The notes beneath the pieces are model-generated. The model ran no database searches. It saw only the letters and a program-made list of their open reading frames with translations, and was not told the origin of the DNA. Position numbers and translations under genes: made by a program. 64,000 nucleotides of DNA, taken from the NCBI RefSeq assembly GCF_009208585.1, contig NZ_WFLN01000006.1, positions 248,001 through 312,000 on the forward strand, written 5' to 3'. The DNA is from Fluviispira multicolorata. Its GTDB lineage: Bacteria; Bdellovibrionota_B; Oligoflexia; Silvanigrellales; Silvanigrellaceae. Positions 54,684 to 62,591 of this stretch are shown piece after piece; positions within the stretch are counted from its first letter, which is position 1, and every line of letters begins with the position of its first letter.

Positions 54684-56522
54684 TTACTCCTTGCTTAAAT
54701 TTCTATAAAAATTCTTAAGAAATAATTTTACCTTCTCAATATCATCTAAAGTCTCAAAAGGCTTTCTAGACTGAGTAAATTTTAATGTATCATTTATTTT
54801 ATCAAAAGAAAGAATTTCAGGACACATAGGAATTCTGCTCAATAAAGACTCAATTACAAAGAATATTGTAGATGATAAATCACTTTCTATTGAGCTTAGC
54901 CAGACATTTACATCTGAATATTTTTGATTTTCAATTAATTTCACAAGAGAGACTTCTAAAACTGAAGAATCACTTAATGAAATACGGTGAACTGTTTTAA
55001 GACTATTTTTCAAGCCTGAGTCACTCGAATCTATTTCACAAAGAACCTGCGCTGTTTCTTTAGATATATTGAGTAACACATTCCAACCAACCTGAAAAAG
55101 AAACTCCGGTCCAACTAAATTAAGGCAATAGACACTTTTTTCTAAATCGTTTTTTTCTTCATCTAAATTAATATTATAATCAGAAGGAGTTAATAAACAT
55201 AATTCTAAACCTATATTTAATACACCTTTGACAATAGCAAGCGAACGAACCAACGAATCATTGCTAATAGAACTCATAACTCCAGACAATAAAACATTAG
55301 AAATATGAGCAACTCTTTCTTTAAGATAAATACCTTTGACATGATCACTGTTCGTTATCTCATGAAAAGCTTTTTCAATTAATAAATTCATTTTATTAAC
55401 TGAACGTGAATAAACAAACTCAGATCTAATAAGCAATTTCTGACATTTTTCAATAATTTTATCGGTAGATTCATTGATAAAATCTTTATCTTCATAAAAA
55501 TATTCTGGTGAAATATTTTCAGACCCAGTGATTTGCTTTAAAGTTACATCCCCTAAAGCAAGTTGCATATAACGAACACCTTCTTCACAGTCTAACTTAG
55601 ATAAAAACTCTGCAATTCCTTCATGAATTTCAGGATCAAATTTATGATCATGCACAACTGGCGCAGAGTTTTTATTCATTTTATTTAATGCTTCAATTCT
55701 TTTTTCTTCAAGTTTTCTAGCTTCATTGATAATTTGTTTTAAAGCATTTTTGCTCTTAGGTGCAAGAACTTTTAAAGCCTCGTCTTTTGCAACAAATCCT
55801 TGATCGGCTAGGCGCCCATTTTTCCAACGCAAACCATCTTCCAATGATTCTTGCCTTACAAGCATCGCAGAATGGGCAAATACAGACGCAGCTAAGCGCG
55901 CATTGTGTTTATAAAGAGAATCTACAAATGGTTTTATTTGTTCAAATGTTTCTGGATCCTCATCACGCAAACGTAAAAAGAACTTTTTATCTTCTGTAAC
56001 CCACCAATTTTCTCTTACTTCTTCTGTTACTTGTGAAACACCATCAGGTATAATTTCAAATATTTTCGAGAAAATAAGAACTATTGTTTCTTCTTCAAGT
56101 TCAAGAAACCTCTCAACGGCAAATTCAGAACTTATTTGTAACCACAATCTGAGCCAAGACATAAATTTTTCATAAGAAATATCTTCTGATTGCAATTCAT
56201 AGGATTTTTCCCAGAGATCAAAATCTAAAACTTTTTGAAGTTGCGTGCCGCGAATCCACTCAATCACTTCAATAGAGTCTTCCATTCCGTGCGCCATAAT
56301 ACTGCGATAAAGCAAATGAGCTGGAGCAACATGGGTGAGAAATGGCAACATAGGCTGCGCTGTGAGCCAATCTATATTCAATAATGCGGGTGCTAATGGA
56401 TTTTCTGAGTCAGGCTTCCATGCAATACTGCGCAAACCTTCATCGGCAGCGCTCGCTAAATGATAGGAGCTTGCTTGATAAGTTTCTTGAGATAAATATT
56501 TTGGCGTACGTAGCATGAACAT
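54684..56522 (-). CDS. DUF6178 family protein
   Basis: The 612-residue helical, soluble protein follows the DUF6178 pattern: PAHLLYRSIMAHGMEDSIEV, then TQLQKVLDFDLWEKS and SYEKFMSWLRLWLQIS (the family's D-L-D-x-W and WL repeats), then TLKQITGS. The family is known mainly from Deltaproteobacteria-like genomes and has no assigned function. The ATG at 56522 has AAGGAG upstream; the open frame to 56555 is longer. It heads the run DUF6178 - unknown - mnmA - rnc - era, hinting at an RNA- or translation-related job. Confidence 0.75.
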   Translation of the reverse strand: MFMLRTPKYLSQETYQASSYHLASAADEGLRSIAWKPDSENPLAPALLNIDWLTAQPMLPFLTHVAPAHLLYRSIMAHGMEDSIEVIEWIRGTQLQKVLDFDLWEKSYELQSEDISYEKFMSWLRLWLQISSEFAVERFLELEEETIVLIFSKIFEIIPDGVSQVTEEVRENWWVTEDKKFFLRLRDEDPETFEQIKPFVDSLYKHNARLAASVFAHSAMLVRQESLEDGLRWKNGRLADQGFVAKDEALKVLAPKSKNALKQIINEARKLEEKRIEALNKMNKNSAPVVHDHKFDPEIHEGIAEFLSKLDCEEGVRYMQLALGDVTLKQITGSENISPEYFYEDKDFINESTDKIIEKCQKLLIRSEFVYSRSVNKMNLLIEKAFHEITNSDHVKGIYLKERVAHISNVLLSGVMSSISNDSLVRSLAIVKGVLNIGLELCLLTPSDYNINLDEEKNDLEKSVYCLNLVGPEFLFQVGWNVLLNISKETAQVLCEIDSSDSGLKNSLKTVHRISLSDSSVLEVSLVKLIENQKYSDVNVWLSSIESDLSSTIFFVIESLLSRIPMCPEILSFDKINDTLKFTQSRKPFETLDDIEKVKLFLKNFYRNLSKE

Positions 56523-56687
56523 TTTTACCAACTCCTTGACCAAATTACCTTGCAACAGGCAGTCTTATAAAAAGAGTATTTATATATAAAGCGGATAACA
56601 CATCTGTACAGAGGGACGAAAAACCGAGGTATCAACTTCAAACAGTTTGGCCGTAGCATGTAATAAAGGATTGCGGAAGGAGAATTT

Positions 56688-57629
56688 GTGGCTCATCGCT
56701 CGCAAAAGAGCAAATCTCCAAAAAAAACAGTGTTATCTACTAACAGTTCTCTTCCAGGTACTGAGCAATTTGTTACCTTTTGGGGTGTCCGAGGAACTAT
56801 TCCTATCCCAGATCAAAATATGCTGAAATATGGAGGAAATACTTCATGCATTGAAGTCCTTAACATTTCTCCTACGAAACATAATTCTATTATATTTGAT
56901 GCGGGTACAGGGATTATAAAGTGCTGTGAAAACGCACTCTTACGGGGAGATAGAGTCTTCCACCTATTTTTTTCCCATATGCATTACGACCATATCATAG
57001 GTTTGACAAAATTCATCCCTTTTTTTAGAAAAGATTGCAAAATTCATATTTATGGACAGGCTAAGATATCAAAATCACTGAAGGAAATTATTCAGCACTT
57101 TTTTATTTCACCATTCTTTCCAGTCGAATTCTATCAACTTCCATCCTTAAACAATATATTTTTTCACGAGCTCAATGGCTTAAATCACATTGATATCGAA
57201 GGTATTCGCATTGATATTCAACCCTTAAATCACCCTCAAGAAGCTCTTGCCTATAGAATTTGGAGTGAGGATAAGAAAACAAGCATCGTCTATGCAACAG
57301 ACCATGAACATGGCTCAAATCTTGATATTGAATTGGAAAAATTTATTAAAGGAACAGATATTTTTATTTACGATTCTACATTTTCTGAAAATAATTACAA
57401 AAATCATATTGGCTGGGGGCACTCCACAGCAAAAGAAGGGGCTACGTTAGCTAAAAGTGCAGACGTCAAAAGTTACATAATATTTCATCATGATCCTTCA
57501 AGCACAGATATATTTCTTGAAGAAAAAATATTATGTGAAGCAAAAAAAATATTCGAACAGAGTTTTCTTGCAACCGAATATCAAACCATAAACGTCAGCG
57601 AGCTACATACGTTATTGACGACAAAGTAA
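56688..57629 (+). CDS. MBL-fold metallo-hydrolase
   Basis: The 313-residue protein has the metallo-beta-lactamase fold with the metal motif H97-x-H99-x-D101-H102 (FSHMHYDHIIGL), FDAGTGI, and YATDHEHG and IFHHDPSST for the remaining ligands. The N-terminal WGVRGTIPIPDQN and YGGNTSCIEV segments define a PhnP/cyclic-nucleotide-phosphodiesterase-like subgroup. Substrate unknown; cyclic nucleotides or phosphodiesters are possible. The start is GTG with AAGGAG upstream. Followed by the exonuclease gene. Confidence 0.88.
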   Translation: MAHRSQKSKSPKKTVLSTNSSLPGTEQFVTFWGVRGTIPIPDQNMLKYGGNTSCIEVLNISPTKHNSIIFDAGTGIIKCCENALLRGDRVFHLFFSHMHYDHIIGLTKFIPFFRKDCKIHIYGQAKISKSLKEIIQHFFISPFFPVEFYQLPSLNNIFFHELNGLNHIDIEGIRIDIQPLNHPQEALAYRIWSEDKKTSIVYATDHEHGSNLDIELEKFIKGTDIFIYDSTFSENNYKNHIGWGHSTAKEGATLAKSADVKSYIIFHHDPSSTDIFLEEKILCEAKKIFEQSFLATEYQTINVSELHTLLTTK

Positions 57630-57713
57630 TATTATGGGAGATAAGAGGCGTGGATGACGGCATTTACTATCGTCCGTTAGCCCCTTTCTTTACTTCGCTT
57701 GGAATGATATCAA

Positions 57714-59642
57714 ATGACGTTTCAAAATAAGCACAATCGCTCATTTAAGCCTGGATTTAAAACCCTGAGGAAAGAGCAAACCCTTCCCACAGAAATCATT
57801 GCGAACCCAAATCGTCCGCAATGGCTCAGTCAATTACCGGCTCAAATTGATATTGTTTTTTTCGATCTAGAAACAACGGGCGGTAATCCACAAAACAGCT
57901 CAATTATTGAAATTGGTGCAATTAAATATAAACAAGGCAAAGAAGTTGGACGTTTTGAAACTTTAGTAAATCCCAGAAGACACATTCCAAGTATTGTGCA
58001 AAAAATCACTCATATTAATAATGAAATGATAAAAAATGCACCCACATTGGAAGATATTTTTGACGATTTTATAAATTTTATTGGAGACTCTGTCATTGTA
58101 GCACATGGTGCACAAGGAGATATCGCTTATTTAATTTATCACATGAAAGAATTAAAAAATTTAGAGTTTAAAAATTTCTATTTTTGCACCCACCTTATTG
58201 TTTCAAATATTCTACCAGAGGCTCCTTCAAAGACTTTATCTGGCGTTGCTGAATATTTTGAAATTCCAGTTTTAGATGCGCACAAGGCTCTCGATGACGC
58301 TGAAATGACGGCTTCTGTCTTCTGGAAATTACTCGAAGTTTGTGAAAAAAATGGTTTTAAGACTTGTGAAGACATCTTAAAAATACAGGCCGATGCCGAA
58401 ACTATTCGTAAACTTGGCCCCGGAATTAATCCTTCTATCGTAGAAATTGTTCCTACTACACCAGGGTTACTTTATATTTTAAATTCCCATCATGAAATTT
58501 CATATATTACAGCAAGCGCAAATATAAGAAAATCTCTACAGCAAATGACTGAAATTAGTCTCGATAAAGAGATGAATCGAATTATTGTTGACGCATCAGG
58601 TTTTAAATTTGAACGCACCAATAATTTATTAGAGTCTCTTATTCAAGAAAAACGTGAACTTAAAAGACTTTCTTTAACAATTGATCCCAGAAAAAGCCAA
58701 AGCAGAAGCGAAAATTTCTTACAAATATTTATTCCAGAAGATATGCTTGAGTATGCTCGAGAATTTCCTCACAAAGTTCCTTTTATTATTTCTCAACATG
58801 AAGAAATTCACAATGGTGATTTTGAAGAGGAAGAAAATTATTTTGAAGACAATAAAATAAATAATAATTTATATGCAACATTTGGCGAACAAGATGACTC
58901 CATTATTCCAATTACAAAAACAAGAAAAATTTTAAGCAACTCACGTACTGATAAATTTAAAGTATTAAGAAGACGAAATCATGAAAATGAGTCTTGCATT
59001 CGAATAGGTCATTTAAAAGAAGGGATAGGTTATTGCTTTGGGCCATTTGCTCAACCTAAAGCAGTACTTCAAGAAGTTCAAGAACTCAATAATCTCTTTC
59101 CATTTGAATTTAACAATTTCACCATGCAAGAACGCTTTGCTCATTTGCGAGTTATTATCTCATTATTAAATGGAAATATTGATCTAGAAATCAAAAAAAT
59201 TGAAAGAGAAAATAAAAAAATACAAGCCTTTAAAAACTTTTCAAATTATTTACGCAATCTAAAACTCATTAAAGACGCCACACATGTTTCAGACTTCTTT
59301 CAATCAAATTTTATTGGAAATATACCTAAGTCAGGCATTTGTTTAATTTCTAATAATGACTTTAAAGAGTTTGATATTGCTGTTGTCGTAAGAGGAAGAG
59401 TCGCTAAAAAAACACGACTCCCTTTTGAACAAGGCGAAAGACTCAAAAGCCCTCGTTATTTTACAAGACTGTTTGAAAATTATTATGATGAAATCATAAC
59501 TCCACTTTCCCCAATCATCTTTACCGATGATCATTGCTCAGATATGGAATTATTTTCATATTGGCTACAAAATAAAAAAGGTGAGGGAGAATGGGTTGAG
59601 TTCTCTGAATTAGAACCATTATTTAATACAACATTGCTTTAA
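57714..59642 (+). CDS. DnaQ-like exonuclease fused to a degenerate UvrC/Cho-like region
   Basis: Residues 46-210 form a DEDDh 3'-5' exonuclease: D51-L-E53, the second Asp at 136 (AHGAQGD), and H190 with D195 (DAHKALDDAEM). The rest (about 240-642) resembles the GIY-YIG and following domain of UvrC/Cho: TTPGLLYILNSHHEISYITA is a GIY-YIG unit with both motifs altered (GLLY, YIT), and GYCFGPFAQPKAVLQEVQELN recalls UvrC's GPxPxxxA...L segment. The nuclease half is probably active, the GIY-YIG half probably not. Similar DnaQ-Cho fusions are known in other bacteria. Ends at a strong bidirectional terminator. Confidence 0.82.
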   Translation: MTFQNKHNRSFKPGFKTLRKEQTLPTEIIANPNRPQWLSQLPAQIDIVFFDLETTGGNPQNSSIIEIGAIKYKQGKEVGRFETLVNPRRHIPSIVQKITHINNEMIKNAPTLEDIFDDFINFIGDSVIVAHGAQGDIAYLIYHMKELKNLEFKNFYFCTHLIVSNILPEAPSKTLSGVAEYFEIPVLDAHKALDDAEMTASVFWKLLEVCEKNGFKTCEDILKIQADAETIRKLGPGINPSIVEIVPTTPGLLYILNSHHEISYITASANIRKSLQQMTEISLDKEMNRIIVDASGFKFERTNNLLESLIQEKRELKRLSLTIDPRKSQSRSENFLQIFIPEDMLEYAREFPHKVPFIISQHEEIHNGDFEEEENYFEDNKINNNLYATFGEQDDSIIPITKTRKILSNSRTDKFKVLRRRNHENESCIRIGHLKEGIGYCFGPFAQPKAVLQEVQELNNLFPFEFNNFTMQERFAHLRVIISLLNGNIDLEIKKIERENKKIQAFKNFSNYLRNLKLIKDATHVSDFFQSNFIGNIPKSGICLISNNDFKEFDIAVVVRGRVAKKTRLPFEQGERLKSPRYFTRLFENYYDEIITPLSPIIFTDDHCSDMELFSYWLQNKKGEGEWVEFSELEPLFNTTLL

Positions 59643-59679
59643 ATATTCAGAATTTTATTTCAAAAAATTCTGAATATTT
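59641..59679. terminator. Bidirectional terminator between convergent genes
   Basis: AAATATTCAGAATTTT (59641-59656) and AAAATTCTGAATATTT (59664-59679) are perfect 16-base arms around a 7-base loop. It sits exactly between the exonuclease stop and the glycosyltransferase stop and overlaps both by a base or two, serving both directions. Confidence 0.88.
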
Positions 59680-60811
59680 AATTTAATTCCTGGAAAATTT
59701 TTTCCCACTTCGCTAAAATAAATTCTTCTTTAAATTCATGTATTCGAATCAATCCACTTTCAATATAAGACTCTCGTTCCATATTTGAAAGATTGATTGC
59801 CTCTTCTAGTTTTTTAGTTAAGCTTTTCTCATCATATTCTTCTAAAACAATGCCGCATTTTCCATTTAAAAGTATTTCTGAAAATGGACTATTTTTGGTT
59901 TTATATGCTGCCATAATAGGTACTTTTAAAAACATTGCTTCAGCCAAAACAAGAGGAAGTCCCTCAAAATAACTTGCCATCACAAATAATTTAGCATGTT
60001 TTAAATAGCGAAAAACATTTGAATCAAACCCCATTAAAAAAACCTGATTTAAAAGTCCAAGTTCACAAATTAATTTTTCGAGTTTATCATAGTCTTGACC
60101 ATCTCCAAAAATCAAAAACTTTTCCTTACAAATTTTTTCTGAATATAAATTCGCATATGCTCTAATGAGGGTTTCAAAATCTTTTGGATATTCAAGTCTT
60201 CCAATTCCAATAATATAATTATTATCTCTATATTTACTGTTATCTAATGGAAGATCACTCATACTTTGTATTAAATTAAAATCTATAATATTATATATGA
60301 GTTGTCTCTTATTAGAAACAAAATTTTTCTCAAAAGAATCTAGACTGTTTTGCGAGACTAGGATTGTACAATCAGTATATTTATAACATAATTTTGAAAA
60401 ATATTTTATATAAAATCTTTGCTTTTCAAGATGTTTCACTAAGTTTGTATGAATCCATGCAATGGTTTTTTTCCGCAATATTTTTGCAATTAACACACTA
60501 AAAAATGTCGGCCAATATTCTAAAGATCCAATTATTATATCAGATTTAAACGCAGACTTAAGTAACTTAAAAATTAAAAAATGAAAATTTTTATATAGAC
60601 TACCTTTTCCCTCAACACCTGTTATTATTTTAAAATCCTTTGAAATCTCAGTATTATATTGAATATTATTTCTTATCAGAAATAATGTTATTTCATATTT
60701 ATTTTTATCTAATTTTCTAATTAAATTCAAAAGAGCTCTTTCTGCACCACCTATTCTTAAATCCATAATTATAAAAAATAATTTAATTTTATTTGATTTC
60801 TGAAAGCTCAT
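59678..60811 (-). CDS. Glycosyltransferase family 4
   Basis: Transfers a sugar from a nucleotide sugar to a growing glycan. The 377-residue protein has the GT-B fold with MDLRIGGAERALLNLIRKL at the N-terminus and, in the second half, GIGRLEYPKDFETLIRAY, FLIFGDGQDY and YFEGLPLVLAEAMFLKVPI (the E-x7-E motif with both Glu). Sugar and acceptor cannot be told. Overlaps the upstream wzx gene by 23 bases, so the two form one polysaccharide unit, perhaps O-antigen or capsule. Confidence 0.88.
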   Translation of the reverse strand: MSFQKSNKIKLFFIIMDLRIGGAERALLNLIRKLDKNKYEITLFLIRNNIQYNTEISKDFKIITGVEGKGSLYKNFHFLIFKLLKSAFKSDIIIGSLEYWPTFFSVLIAKILRKKTIAWIHTNLVKHLEKQRFYIKYFSKLCYKYTDCTILVSQNSLDSFEKNFVSNKRQLIYNIIDFNLIQSMSDLPLDNSKYRDNNYIIGIGRLEYPKDFETLIRAYANLYSEKICKEKFLIFGDGQDYDKLEKLICELGLLNQVFLMGFDSNVFRYLKHAKLFVMASYFEGLPLVLAEAMFLKVPIMAAYKTKNSPFSEILLNGKCGIVLEEYDEKSLTKKLEEAINLSNMERESYIESGLIRIHEFKEEFILAKWEKIFQELN

Positions 60812-62039
60812 TTTTTAAAGAATCTCTTTTCATATTTGGGGTATAAAACATAAAAACACATAGGAATGATTGTCCAATTATATAAGAAAAAATTGCACCA
60901 TTTGTACCATAAAACTTCGTAAGAATAAAATTCAATATAATTGTGATTATTATTGAAATAAACTTTAATACAGTTACTAAACCTTCTTTTTTTAAACTAA
61001 TTAAATAATCATTAAAAGGAGTATAAATAGCCTGAAAGATAAGAACTATGCTCATATAGCGTAAAATTAAATTTGTTCCCTCATAATTTTCTCCAAGAAA
61101 GAACTCAATAAAAAACGAAAATATAATTAAAGAAGAAATTGCAAATAAAGCATATAAAATAGTATATTTTTGAATTTGAAAAGCGTATCTTCTACATTCT
61201 AATTTATTTTTTTTTGCTAAATCAAAAAACTTTCTATACGCAATAGTTAAAATTGAATTAAGTGGTAAATATGCGATGAAAACAAATCGAAATGCAGATG
61301 AATATTTTCCTAATTCTGAATATCCAATCAGTGATACTAAAATAACTTTATCTAAATTAGCATATAATGACTCTGTTAGTGTCATTAAAGAAAACCACCG
61401 CCCATTTTTTATATGCTCTTTGATATTATTAAAATCTACATTAAATTTTCCAAATTTTTTAGAAATTATATAATTACACACAAGAAAAACGATAAAATTT
61501 GAAAGCAATAAAAGAAAACTCCAATATACTAATAAATTATCATCAAGAGCATTATAAATGGGAAACGTATAAAGTATTATAGCTGCTACACATCTTACAA
61601 TACCACTCAAAATTTGAATAAAAGAGGAGTAATTAAAGAAAGATTGAGAAATGAAAACCGAGGAAGCATTAACTAATGTTGAAGTAAAAAATATTTCAGA
61701 AATCAATAAAAGAAAAAATGGAAAAGCATTAATTTCTTTAAACCATATATAATTAATTAATAAACCAATTATTACCAAAATAACCGTCAAAGCTGATGTA
61801 ATAACTAATGTTGAAGTATATGAAGTCTGAGGATCTTTATTATTACTTACATCTCTCACAATAAGTGGATAGCCACCCCAACCAGATATACTTGACAAAA
61901 TGGAAGCTATACATATTGCTGCACTAAACTGGCCAAATAAATTTGCACCAAATTGATGCGCAATAATCCAAAATGAAACAATTTGGAATAAATATCTAAA
62001 AATGTACCCAGAACTCACATTGATTAAATTTTTAAACAT
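60789..62039 (-). CDS. Wzx-type polysaccharide flippase
   Basis: The 416-residue protein has about 12 membrane helices and the MOP/polysaccharide-synthase layout (FGANLFGQFSAAICIASILS; SGWGGYPLIVRDVS; GYSELGKYSSAFRFVFIAYLPL). It should flip lipid-linked oligosaccharides across the inner membrane. Only one glycosyltransferase gene follows it here, so other genes of the pathway must lie elsewhere or have been lost. Weak Shine-Dalgarno before the ATG. Confidence 0.85.
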   Translation of the reverse strand: MFKNLINVSSGYIFRYLFQIVSFWIIAHQFGANLFGQFSAAICIASILSSISGWGGYPLIVRDVSNNKDPQTSYTSTLVITSALTVILVIIGLLINYIWFKEINAFPFFLLLISEIFFTSTLVNASSVFISQSFFNYSSFIQILSGIVRCVAAIILYTFPIYNALDDNLLVYWSFLLLLSNFIVFLVCNYIISKKFGKFNVDFNNIKEHIKNGRWFSLMTLTESLYANLDKVILVSLIGYSELGKYSSAFRFVFIAYLPLNSILTIAYRKFFDLAKKNKLECRRYAFQIQKYTILYALFAISSLIIFSFFIEFFLGENYEGTNLILRYMSIVLIFQAIYTPFNDYLISLKKEGLVTVLKFISIIITIILNFILTKFYGTNGAIFSYIIGQSFLCVFMFYTPNMKRDSLKNELSEIK

Positions 62040-62423
62040 ATTAGTATGTTATCTTTCCTTTAAATTAAAGTCTCTTTCAAAACAGAGTTCTTATTTAAAC
62101 CATTCCCAAACAAATAGACAATGTTTTTTGATGTTTTATCATTAAACCCATCTCGATATTTTTTTTATTTTATAATTGACGTAAATGTCTGTAACTATAA
62201 AACTTTACTATACACATATTCTATAATTAAATTTTCAGTATGACTTATTTCAATAAATTAATTTACAGTTTTAGAATTCTAAACTTGTCCTTCCCTTAAA
62301 AGAAAATCAATATGATTCTCATGATAGTCTGAAATCATATCGATTTTTGTCGCCCCTCTTCATGGTGAAAAAAAGTCGACTTGAAATAGGGGTTACGATC
62401 ATAATAATATTTTTATAAATAGA
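62040..62423. other. Gene-free gap with a long inverted repeat
   Basis: About 385 bases between the divergent wzx gene and the kinase region. It holds the inverted repeat at 62303-62347 and a distant CCCCT/AGGGG pair (62353-62357 and 62388-62392). Promoters of both directions are expected here, but none was assigned. Confidence 0.45.
62303..62347. promoter_or_regulatory. Long inverted repeat upstream of the kinase region
   Basis: AAAATCAATATGATT (62303-62317) and AATCATATCGATTTT (62333-62347) match in 14 of 15 bases around a 15-base loop. Too far from any stop to be an ordinary terminator. A binding site for a regulator of the divergent genes or an RNA hairpin is possible. Confidence 0.45.
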
Positions 62424-62591
62424 TTGACTGAAAATAATATAATAATATCGCTATTTAAATTTCTCAAAAATACATTCTTTAACTCACAAAAAATTGAATT
62501 TTTCGGAGATCCGTTAAAGTTTTATTTGTCAAATATATTCACAAATAATTATAATTATCGAGGAATTTATTGGAAAAAAATCTTTTATTAA
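62424..62591 (+). CDS. Possible small gene upstream of the kinase
   Basis: An open frame of 55 codons from a TTG at 62424, ending inside the next gene (stop 62589-62591, overlap 22 bases). It is open for 68 codons in all, which is uncommon in such AT-rich DNA, and includes EFFGDPLKFYLSN. No Shine-Dalgarno sequence and no family are evident. It may be a real small protein, a decayed remnant or chance. Confidence 0.2.
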   Translation: MTENNIIISLFKFLKNTFFNSQKIEFFGDPLKFYLSNIFTNNYNYRGIYWKKIFY

